A stretch of DNA of 35,212 nucleotides from Gemmatimonadota bacterium (lineage in GTDB: Bacteria > Gemmatimonadota > Gemmatimonadetes > Gemmatimonadales > Gemmatimonadaceae), in the NCBI GenBank assembly GCA_947461225.1, contig CANHJV010000021.1, positions 1-35,212 of the forward strand. Reading direction: 5' to 3'. Each line of letters begins with the position of its first letter. The stretch's first letter is position 1. Below are positions 18,285 through 24,941 of the stretch, one piece after another. The position numbers and the translations under genes are program-made. Below the pieces are notes generated by a model. It was not told the DNA's origin. It did not search any database and saw only the letters and a list, made by a program, of their open reading frames with translations.

Positions 18285-19064
18285 ATGCGCCTCACCTTTC
18301 TCGGAACCGGCACGAGCTTCGGCGTGCCGCAGATCGGGTGCGGCTGTGCCGTGTGCCGATCCACCGATCCGCGCGACAAGCGGACGCGATGCGGTGCGGT
18401 CATCGAGACCGCGAGTGGCACTCGATTGCTCATCGACACGCCGCCCGAACTGCGGCTGCAGCTCGTGGCGGCCGGTATCGGCGACATCGATGCCGTGTTG
18501 TACACACATGAACACGCCGATCACATCCACGGCATCGACGATTTGCGCGCCTTCACCGTCCGACGGGCCTCGTCGCTGCCGCTCTACGGCGAGGCCGCTA
18601 CGCTGGCCACCCTGCGGAGTCGCTTTCCGTACATCATGGACGAGCAGTTCCGTCCGTTGCCCGGCACCACCCGTCCCGAGGGCACGCTGACGCCGATTCA
18701 GGCGGGCGTACCGTTTACCGTGAAGGACGCCGTGGTGCTGCCGATCGCCGTGCCGCACGGTCGCGCGTCGGTCGTTGGGTACCGCGTGGGCGACATCGCC
18801 TACATCACCGACGCGAAGCTGTTGCCCGACACGGCGCGTGCGGCGCTGGTTGGTGTGCGCGTCCTGGTACTCAATGCGCTGTTGCGCCACCCGCATCCTA
18901 CGCACCTGTCGATTGCCGAAGCCGTGGCCGTGGCGCAGGAGATCGGGGCTGACCGCACGTACCTCACGCATCTCACGCACGAGAATGCGCACGCCGACCT
19001 CGCCGCCGAGTTGCCCAGCGGCATCGAGCCGGCGTACGACGGGTTGGTCGTGAGTCTGTCATAA
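18285..19064 (+). CDS. PhnP-like metallo-beta-lactamase-fold hydrolase
   Basis: This 259-residue protein has the MBL-fold motif THEHADHIHG (residues 74-83), later PHG, ITDAKLL and HPTHLS ligands, and near the N-terminus the Cys cluster GCGCAVC (18-24) typical of the PhnP branch. PhnP hydrolyses phosphoribosyl 1,2-cyclic phosphate and related cyclic phosphates. No other phosphonate-degradation genes are nearby, so a housekeeping cyclic-phosphate phosphodiesterase role is more likely than a C-P lyase role; the true substrate is unknown. The start is ATG 18285, matching the MRLTFLGTGTS family start; an ATG at 18240 would add 15 unrelated residues. Confidence 0.85.
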   Translation: MRLTFLGTGTSFGVPQIGCGCAVCRSTDPRDKRTRCGAVIETASGTRLLIDTPPELRLQLVAAGIGDIDAVLYTHEHADHIHGIDDLRAFTVRRASSLPLYGEAATLATLRSRFPYIMDEQFRPLPGTTRPEGTLTPIQAGVPFTVKDAVVLPIAVPHGRASVVGYRVGDIAYITDAKLLPDTARAALVGVRVLVLNALLRHPHPTHLSIAEAVAVAQEIGADRTYLTHLTHENAHADLAAELPSGIEPAYDGLVVSLS

Positions 19065-19113
19065 CCTTCGTTCGTTCGTTTTCGATCTCACGCGCTGTCG
19101 GGAGTGTGTTGCT

Positions 19114-20502
19114 ATGTCGTTGTCGCTCGATTTCACGAACATGATGGGGGCGGCGCTACCGCATGGCGCCGGCATCACGGCCGCGCAGCTCGCGGAGGCG
19201 TCGGGCGCGTTTGCCGTCGCGCACGCCCGCGTGCACGCCATGCAGGCGGAACTTGGCTTTCTCACGTTGCCGGTGAACGACGCGTTGCGTGATGCCACGC
19301 TGTCGGTCGCGGAGCGCGCGCGTGGCCGCTTCGACGACGTGCTGCTGCTCGGGATCGGCGGTTCCGCCCTCGGCCCGATCGCGTTGCGCACCGCGTTGCG
19401 GCCGCCGGCGTGGAATACCCTCAGCGAGGAGGCTCGCGGCGGCGCACCCCGACTGCACGTGCTCGATAACGTCGATCCGGCCACCATTGCGGCCACACTC
19501 GGCCGGCTCGCCTTGTCCCGCACGCTGGTGCTGGTGATCTCGAAGTCGGGCGGCACGGTGGAAACGATGGCGCAGTATCTCATTGTGCGAGACGCGCTGG
19601 CGGGCGCGGTTGGCGAGGACGCCGCGCGCCAACACCTCATTTTCATCACGGACCCTGAGGTCGGAGCGCTGCGCAAGATTGCGCGTGCCGAGGGGATCAC
19701 CACGCTCAACGTGCCAGCGAATGTTGGCGGACGCTTCTCCGTGCTCTCGCCGGTCGGTATGCTGCCGGCCGCGCTGATCGGCATCGATGTGAAAGCGCTG
19801 CTCGCCGGCGCCGCCGACGTCATGACGCGCGCCGCCAGTGCCGACCTCTCCACGAATCTGCCGGGCACGTTTGCTGTGCTGCAGTACATCGCCGACACTG
19901 CGCACGGCCGCTCGGTGCAGGTGCTCATGCCCTACGCCGATCCGCTGCGTGATCTCGCGCTGTGGTTCGTGCAACTCTGGGCCGAGTCCCTCGGCAAGCT
20001 GCGCAGCGACGGGACGCCCGTCGGGCCGACCCCACTGCCCGCGGTGGGCGCCACCGATCAGCATTCCCAGGTGCAGCTGTTCATGGAGGGGCCGCTCGAC
20101 AAGACCGTCACGTTCATCACGGTGAAGGGACGTGAGCAGGAAGGCCCGATTCCCGCGCGCCACGCCGACATTCCGGAGCTCAGCTATCTCGCGGGACATA
20201 CGCTGGGTGAGCTCATCGATATCGAACAGCGCGCCACGGCTGGCGCGCTGGCGGCTCGCGGTCGCTTCAACGCCACGCTCGCCATCGATACGGTCGACGC
20301 GTTCCATCTGGGCGCCCTCATGCAGACCTTCGCGCTCGCTACGGCATACGCCGGTGTGCTTTATGATGTGAATGCCTTCAACCAGCCGGGGGTGGAGCTG
20401 GGCAAGAACTTCGCGTATGCCATGCTCGGGCGAGCTGGCAGCGAGCAGGCGCGCGCAGAATGGGACGCCTTGCCCAAGCCGGACCCGCGCTTCCGCGTGT
20501 GA
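19114..20502 (+). CDS. pgi: Glucose-6-phosphate isomerase
   Basis: This 462-residue protein has the phosphoglucose isomerase SIS domains. Visible motifs are LLLGIGGSALGPIALRTAL, LVISKSGGTVETM, VGGRFSVLSPVGMLPAA, GATDQHSQVQLFMEGP and the signature FNQPGVELGK near the C-terminus. It interconverts glucose-6-phosphate and fructose-6-phosphate in the cytoplasm. The length fits the shorter bacterial/archaeal-type Pgi. A GGAG ribosome binding site precedes the ATG, which lies 49 bases after the MBL gene stop; a short (TTCG)n run sits in that gap. Confidence 0.95.
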   Translation: MSLSLDFTNMMGAALPHGAGITAAQLAEASGAFAVAHARVHAMQAELGFLTLPVNDALRDATLSVAERARGRFDDVLLLGIGGSALGPIALRTALRPPAWNTLSEEARGGAPRLHVLDNVDPATIAATLGRLALSRTLVLVISKSGGTVETMAQYLIVRDALAGAVGEDAARQHLIFITDPEVGALRKIARAEGITTLNVPANVGGRFSVLSPVGMLPAALIGIDVKALLAGAADVMTRAASADLSTNLPGTFAVLQYIADTAHGRSVQVLMPYADPLRDLALWFVQLWAESLGKLRSDGTPVGPTPLPAVGATDQHSQVQLFMEGPLDKTVTFITVKGREQEGPIPARHADIPELSYLAGHTLGELIDIEQRATAGALAARGRFNATLAIDTVDAFHLGALMQTFALATAYAGVLYDVNAFNQPGVELGKNFAYAMLGRAGSEQARAEWDALPKPDPRFRV

Positions 20503-20693
20503 TCCACCGTCCCACCACGCGGCCACGCGCCACGCGCGACGCCAATCGGCCTGAAGGGGAATCCCGGACTTGCCGCACCGGTCCCTGAGGTGGGAACTTT
20601 CACTGACAGACGCGGCGGGCTCCGGTAGGCCGGAGTCGTCGCTCCTTTACCCTGACCCGTTCCGGCTCGCGCTGGGCAGGATCCACGATACGA

Positions 20694-22112
20694 ATGTCCG
20701 ATACGACGAAGCCCACGACGTCCTTGTTTGGCGGTGCCGTTACGGTGGAAGACGGGCGCGTTCAGCTGCACGACGCTGCCGTGCTCACCTCCGCGCACAT
20801 GGATGCGCTGGTTCATCAGGCTGTCTTCGGGAACGAAGGCGAGCGTACCTTCGCCCGCTGGCTCGTGTGGGAGCTCGGGCAGACCGTCGGTGTTCGTACC
20901 GCCTCGATCCACGAGTTGTACATCGCGCGTGGGGAAGGCAAGTGCGGCGGATTCACGGTGCCCGCGATGAACATTCGCGCGCTCACGTACGACACCACGC
21001 GCGCCGTCTTCCGCACCGCCAATGCGCTGCAGGCCGGCGCCTTCATTCTCGAAATTGCCCGCTCGGAGATCGCCTACACTGACCAGCGTCCCGACGAGTA
21101 CGTGTCGGTGATTCTCGCGGCCGCGCTGCGCGAAGGCTACCGCGGACCGGTCTTCATTCAGGGTGACCACTTCCAGGTCAACCACAAGAAGTTCGCGGTC
21201 GATCCCATCACGGAAGTGAACGCGGTCAAGGCGCTCGTCACCGAAGCCGTCGCCGCCGGCTTCTACAACATCGACGTCGACACGTCGACGCTGGTCGATC
21301 TCTCCAAGGAGACGCTCGCGGAACAGCAGCGTCTGAACTACGACGTGTGTGTGGATATCACCCGCTTCGTGCGCGCCGCCGAGCCGGCCGGCGTGACGAT
21401 CTCCATTGGCGGTGAAATCGGTGAAGTCGGCACCGAGAACAGCACGCCGGAAGAGCTCGAGGCGTTCATGGACGGCTTCAACGCCACCCTCGAGGCGCAG
21501 GCGCCCGGTACGGCCGGGCTGTCCAAGATCTCCGTGCAGTCGGGTACGTCGCACGGCGGTATCGTGCTGGCCGATGGCTCCATTGCCGACGTGGCCCTCG
21601 ATTTCGATACGCTCGAGAAGCTGTCGAAGGTTGGCCGTGATCGGTATGGCATGGCTGGTGCAGTACAGCACGGAGCGTCCACGCTACCCGACGCCGCGTT
21701 CAGCAATTTCCCGCGGCTCGAGACGGCGGAAATCCATCTCGCGACGAACTTCCAGACCATGATGTTCGAGCATATCCCGGCCGCGCTGCGCGCCGACATG
21801 TATGCGTGGCTGGATGCCAACGCGAAGGACGAACGCAAGGCGACCGATACCGATGAGCAGTTCTACTACAAGGCGCGCAAGAAGGCGATTGGACCGTTCA
21901 AGAAGCAGTTGTGGGCGGTTCCCGCGGACGTGCGGGGCACGCTCGGCGCGGCGTACGACAAGAAGTTCACGTTCCTGTTCGAACAGCTGGGCATCGCCGG
22001 CACCCGCGCGATCGTCGAGCAGTTCGTCACGATTCCTGAACAGCATCGCCCGTTTCCGACGGGAGCCAGCACCATCGTGGCCGCCCCGGACGACGCGGAT
22101 CTTTCGGACTGA
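20694..22112 (+). CDS. Class II (zinc) aldolase, fructose-bisphosphate aldolase-like, long form
   Basis: This 472-residue protein has a class II aldolase core: FTVPAMNIRALTYD (residues 87-100), zinc-ligand motif GDHF (157-160), YNIDVDTSTLVDLS, IGGEIGEVGTENST (238-251) and VQSGTSHGG (281-289). An extra N-terminal segment of about 85 residues and a long helical C-terminal part (about residues 350-472) make it clearly longer than ordinary FbaA (roughly 350). In the context of pgi, pyk and tal it probably cleaves or forms fructose-1,6-bisphosphate, but another sugar-bisphosphate substrate is possible. The 191-base gap upstream probably carries its promoter; TTTACCCTGAC about 50 bases upstream has a -10-like TACCCT. 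Confidence 0.82.
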   Translation: MSDTTKPTTSLFGGAVTVEDGRVQLHDAAVLTSAHMDALVHQAVFGNEGERTFARWLVWELGQTVGVRTASIHELYIARGEGKCGGFTVPAMNIRALTYDTTRAVFRTANALQAGAFILEIARSEIAYTDQRPDEYVSVILAAALREGYRGPVFIQGDHFQVNHKKFAVDPITEVNAVKALVTEAVAAGFYNIDVDTSTLVDLSKETLAEQQRLNYDVCVDITRFVRAAEPAGVTISIGGEIGEVGTENSTPEELEAFMDGFNATLEAQAPGTAGLSKISVQSGTSHGGIVLADGSIADVALDFDTLEKLSKVGRDRYGMAGAVQHGASTLPDAAFSNFPRLETAEIHLATNFQTMMFEHIPAALRADMYAWLDANAKDERKATDTDEQFYYKARKKAIGPFKKQLWAVPADVRGTLGAAYDKKFTFLFEQLGIAGTRAIVEQFVTIPEQHRPFPTGASTIVAAPDDADLSD

Positions 22113-22202
22113 GTGGTCGGTATCGTGTCGTGCGTGGTGCGCGCCGCATCGGCGCGGCCACCACGCATGATTCGCTACTCATCACTGCGTGTGAGGTGTG
22201 CT

Positions 22203-22724
22203 ATGGCCCGGTACGACGAGTACGACGATGATCGCGTGGTCGTGATCGAACGTGAGAATGGCACGAATGGCATCGGCACGTTTCTGCTCGGTCTCGCGAT
22301 CGGGGCAGGGGCGGCGCTGCTGTTCGCGCCGGCCAGTGGCGCCGAAACCCGGCAGCGTCTGCAGGACGAAGCGCGGCGCGCCGGACGCAAGATGAAAGAC
22401 ATGACCGATGAGTTCGGCGAACAGATGGCCGATTCGGTCGAGAAAACCCGCCATCAGTTCGATGAGCAGGTCGGTCGCGCGCGTGATGCCGTGAGCTCAC
22501 GCATGCAGGCCGTGGGTGATGCGGTCTCCGTCGGTCGCGATGCGGCCGCGCAGGCGCGCGCCGACCTCGAGCAGGCCGTGGCCGACAGCAAGCGGGCGTA
22601 CGCCGACAGCCGTCGAGCGCATCGCGAGCATGGCCGTCGTCACGGGCCCGACAACGCGAGCGCACCCGACGACATGGTCTCGAGTCCCGGGGAGGAGTCC
22701 GCTGGCGCTCCGGGCGAAGGCTGA
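22203..22724 (+). CDS. YtxH-like small membrane-anchored protein
   Basis: This 173-residue protein starts with an acidic N-terminus (MARYDEYDDDR), then one transmembrane or hairpin segment (IGTFLLGLAIGAGAALLFAPASG, residues about 24-46) of the YtxH type. The rest is a long charged helix with heptad character (QRLQDEARRAGRKMKDM ... SVEKTRHQFDEQV) and a disordered Pro/Ser/Gly tail. YtxH-family proteins are often called general-stress or envelope proteins, but no activity is known. A GAGG ribosome binding site lies 6 bases before ATG 22203. Its 3' end carries the ribosome binding site of the next gene and overlaps it. Confidence 0.8.
   Translation: MARYDEYDDDRVVVIERENGTNGIGTFLLGLAIGAGAALLFAPASGAETRQRLQDEARRAGRKMKDMTDEFGEQMADSVEKTRHQFDEQVGRARDAVSSRMQAVGDAVSVGRDAAAQARADLEQAVADSKRAYADSRRAHREHGRRHGPDNASAPDDMVSSPGEESAGAPGEG
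22691..22695 (+). promoter_or_regulatory. Strong ribosome binding site for a CTG start
   Basis: GGAGG, within ggggaggag, lies 6 bases before CTG 22702. No ATG, GTG or TTG in this frame lies at suitable spacing. This is the best Shine-Dalgarno match in the region and decides the start of the downstream membrane-protein gene. Confidence 0.6.
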
Positions 22725-23667
22725 CGGTTGGTGGGACATTGTCCGACGCGTCTGGAAGCAAGGCGCTGAGGACAATGTGCTATTCCTGGCGGGCGGGCTG
22801 GCCTTCAATGTCCTGCTCGCCCTTCTGCCGTTCCTACTGCTGCTCATCTCCGGGCTCTCGTTCCTCTTGGGCAGCGAGACCACGCAAGCCGCGAACACCG
22901 TCACCGCGCTCGTTGATCGACTGCTCCCCAGTGGCTCGAACGCGGCCGGCGAATTGCTGCGGGGCATCGTCGCCGACGTGCTCAACACCCGCGGGGCGGT
23001 GACCGCCTATTCGGCCATCGGTTTCGCGTGGTTCTCCACGCGTCTCTTCGGGTCGCTGCGCAGTGTCCTCGCCCTGATCTTCGACGGCACCGATCGTGGC
23101 ATCGTGGCCGGTAAGGTGTTCGACTTCATCGCGACGGTCGTCGCCACCGTTGCCATCGTCGTCTATGTCGCCATCTCCACGTATATCGATCTCGCCACCA
23201 CACGCGGCCTCGCGCTGCTGCAGGAAACGGGACTGCGTACCGAGGCGATGGGATTCGTGGGCTATCTGCTTGGCCGGCTGACGGCGCTCGCCGTCGTGTT
23301 CGTCCTGTTCTACGCGATGTACCGCGGACTGCCGCGTCGACGTCCCAGCATGCGCACGGCGGCGGTCGGTGCGCTCACGGCGTCGATTTTGTTCGAAATT
23401 GCGCGCCACTTCTTCGTATTTGTCGTCGCGCGGTTCGATCCGAGTTCGTTGTACAGCGGCACGATTGCCGCCATCGTCGCGATCGTCTTCTGGACATATT
23501 ACGGCGCACTGTTATTCCTGATCGGTGGCGAAGTGGCGCAGGCGTTCGACCTGCGGCGAAGCGAGTTGGCGGCGCTGCGTCAGGCCGACGAGACGATTCG
23601 CGCGGCTGCCGCCGCCACGCCGACACGCGCCAAACTGCCCAAACGCCCTTCCACGAAACGCCCGTGA
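22702..23667 (+). CDS. YihY/BrkB-type (UPF0761) inner-membrane protein
   Basis: This protein of about 321 residues has the YihY family pattern: an amphipathic N-terminal helix (WWDIVRRVWKQ), the conserved first membrane segment (FLAGGLAFNVLLALLPFLLLL), about five further hydrophobic helices and FWTYYGALLFLIGGEVAQAF near the C-terminus, followed by a basic tail. The family was once annotated as ribonuclease BN, which is now known to be wrong; the function is undetermined. The start is placed at CTG 22702 because of the GGAGG 6 bases upstream; alternatives are ATG 22630, deep inside the ytxH-like gene, and GTG 22777, which would cut into the first helix. It overlaps ytxH and ltaE (GTGA). Confidence 0.82.
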   Translation: MALRAKADGWWDIVRRVWKQGAEDNVLFLAGGLAFNVLLALLPFLLLLISGLSFLLGSETTQAANTVTALVDRLLPSGSNAAGELLRGIVADVLNTRGAVTAYSAIGFAWFSTRLFGSLRSVLALIFDGTDRGIVAGKVFDFIATVVATVAIVVYVAISTYIDLATTRGLALLQETGLRTEAMGFVGYLLGRLTALAVVFVLFYAMYRGLPRRRPSMRTAAVGALTASILFEIARHFFVFVVARFDPSSLYSGTIAAIVAIVFWTYYGALLFLIGGEVAQAFDLRRSELAALRQADETIRAAAAATPTRAKLPKRPSTKRP

Positions 23668-24710
23668 CTCAATTCGCCGCTCCGTTGCTCGATGTGCGCA
23701 GTGACACCGTGACCAGACCGACCGCCGCCATGCGTCGCGCGATGGCCGACGCGGAAGTCGGTGACGATGTGCTCGACGGTGATCCCACCGCACGCCGGCT
23801 CGAAGCCGTGGTGGCCGAACGGCTGGGCAAAGAGCGCGCGCTGTTCTTTCCCAGTGGCACCATGGCCAACCAAGCCGCCATCTGGGTGCAGAGCACGCCG
23901 GGCACCGAGATTCTCCTCGACGCCGAGGCGCACATTATCCACTCGGAGGTCGCCGCAACCTCCGCCCTGTGCGGTGTGCAGGTGCGTCCGCTCCGTGGGT
24001 CCACGTTGGTCTTCCGTGCCCCGGACCTCATCGCGGGAATGCGAGCGCCATCCAGTGATGGCATTGAGCCCTCGATGGTGTGTATCGAGAACACGCACAA
24101 CGGCGCTGGCGGCGTCGTGACGTCGCGCGACGACCTCGCCGCGCTGACCACCGTGGCGCGACGTTTCAACCTGGCCGTGCACCTCGATGGCGCGCGGCTG
24201 TGGAACGCCGCCGCCGCCACCGGGACGTCACTGGCCGACTTCGCCGCCTGTGCCGACACCGTCATGGTGTCGTTCTCCAAGGGATTGGGCGCACCGGTTG
24301 GCGCCTGTCTCGCCGGGCCTGCCGACCTCATAGCCCGGGCGCATCGCGTCCGGAAACGCTTCGGTGGCGGGATGCGACAGAGCGGCATCCTGGCCGCGGG
24401 CGCGCTGTACGGCCTCGAACACCACCTCGACCGGCTGGCCGAAGACCATGAAGCCGCCACGTATCTCGCGCGTCTCGTGGACGGCGTCGGTGGGGCCAAG
24501 GTCGTCATGCCCGACACCAACATCGTCATGATCGACTTGCCCACGCCGCGGGCCGACGACGTGATCGCGCGGGCGGCCGCGCTCGGCGTGCGGATCTACA
24601 AGTGGCACGACCGCAGAGTGCGCGCCGTCGCTCATCTCGATGCACCGATCGGGCTCATTGCCGAGCACGGGCCGAAAATCGCGCAGGCCCTGTCCGACGT
24701 CTTGGGTTAG
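23664..24710 (+). CDS. ltaE: Low-specificity L-threonine aldolase
   Basis: This 348-residue PLP fold-type I enzyme has the N-terminal signature DVRSDTVTRPTAAM, then GDDVLDGDPT, FFPSGTMANQAA, IENTHNGAGG, HLDGAR (173-178, PLP-ring Asp) and the PLP Lys206 in SFSKGLGAPVG. It cleaves L-threonine or L-allo-threonine to glycine and acetaldehyde; the closely related beta-eliminating lyases are an alternative, but the LDGARLWNAA and SKGLGAPVG motifs favour threonine aldolase. The start is GTG 23664, overlapping the upstream stop as GTGA. It is the last gene of this plus-strand run; a three-segment hairpin region follows. Confidence 0.93.
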   Translation: MTQFAAPLLDVRSDTVTRPTAAMRRAMADAEVGDDVLDGDPTARRLEAVVAERLGKERALFFPSGTMANQAAIWVQSTPGTEILLDAEAHIIHSEVAATSALCGVQVRPLRGSTLVFRAPDLIAGMRAPSSDGIEPSMVCIENTHNGAGGVVTSRDDLAALTTVARRFNLAVHLDGARLWNAAAATGTSLADFAACADTVMVSFSKGLGAPVGACLAGPADLIARAHRVRKRFGGGMRQSGILAAGALYGLEHHLDRLAEDHEAATYLARLVDGVGGAKVVMPDTNIVMIDLPTPRADDVIARAAALGVRIYKWHDRRVRAVAHLDAPIGLIAEHGPKIAQALSDVLG

Positions 24711-24715
24711 CCCCA

Positions 24716-24776
24716 CCTCCCGGGCGCAAAAAAGCGCACGGGAGGTCCGCTCTTTCGAGCGAATCCTCCCGTGCGC
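24716..24776 (-). terminator. Rho-independent terminator of ffs, with a competing hairpin arm
   Basis: On the minus strand the 12-bp perfect stem formed by 24776-24765 and 24745-24734 encloses a nested 5-bp hairpin (24748-24761) and is followed at once by six T residues (24733-24728). This is a textbook intrinsic terminator for the SRP RNA gene. A third segment, 24716-24727, can pair with 24734-24745 (7 bp, one mismatch, 4 bp) with the A6/T6 tract as loop, giving an alternative hairpin that may end the plus-strand ltaE transcript. Confidence 0.85.
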
Positions 24777-24779
24777 AGT

Positions 24780-24877
24780 GCTCCGGGCCTGACGAAGCGA
24801 CGCCAGACTCCACGTGCCGCTGCTACCTTCGGGGTCCTGACGGATTTGGCGGGCTGTCGCCCTCCGGGACCCGGAGC
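24780..24877 (-). ncRNA. ffs: Small bacterial signal recognition particle RNA (4.5S-type)
   Basis: Read on the minus strand, this 98-base segment holds the SRP RNA core: GTCAGG, then ACCCCGAAGGT, then AGCAGC, matching GUCAGG-N10-AGCAGC of E. coli 4.5S RNA except for one extra base in the apical loop. Its ends pair over 10 bp (gctccgggtc with ggcccggagc, one G-U), and inner helices GCGAC/GTCGC and GCCA/TGGC pair in register. The RNA scaffolds Ffh for co-translational targeting of membrane and secreted proteins. The end points are inferred from the terminal helix. It is followed by a T-tract terminator and is divergent from dnaX; in several bacteria the SRP RNA gene also lies next to dnaX, usually on the same strand. 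Confidence 0.9.
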
Positions 24878-24883
24878 AAGAAG

Positions 24884-24889
24884 AAGGTA
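24884..24889 (-). promoter_or_regulatory. Candidate -10 box of ffs
   Basis: On the minus strand TACCTT occupies exactly -12 to -7 relative to the predicted first base of the SRP RNA at 24877. A weak -35-like GTACCA lies 18 bases further upstream. The 64-base gap to dnaX must serve both divergent genes. Confidence 0.4.
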
Positions 24890-24929
24890 ACCGACGGCCA
24901 CGCGAAGTGGTACCCGCTGCTCCGTCGTG

Positions 24930-24935
24930 TAGATT
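24930..24935 (+). promoter_or_regulatory. Candidate -10 box for leaderless dnaX mRNA
   Basis: TAGATT lies 6 bases before the dnaX ATG (24942), and there is no ribosome binding site in between. Transcription starting at normal spacing would begin at or next to the A of ATG, giving a leaderless message. No clear -35 box was seen. Confidence 0.35.
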
Positions 24936-24941
24936 GGACGC

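Noticed and set aside
20620-20635. Short hairpin ctccgg-tagg-ccggag after pgi, considered as a terminator
   Set aside because: Only 6 bp, no T-tract after it, and 118 bases past the pgi stop; too weak to call.
24716-24776. Hairpin first read as an ordinary ltaE terminator
   Set aside because: On the plus strand the strongest stem has no T-tract after it; the T6 tract follows it on the minus strand, which led to the ffs gene.
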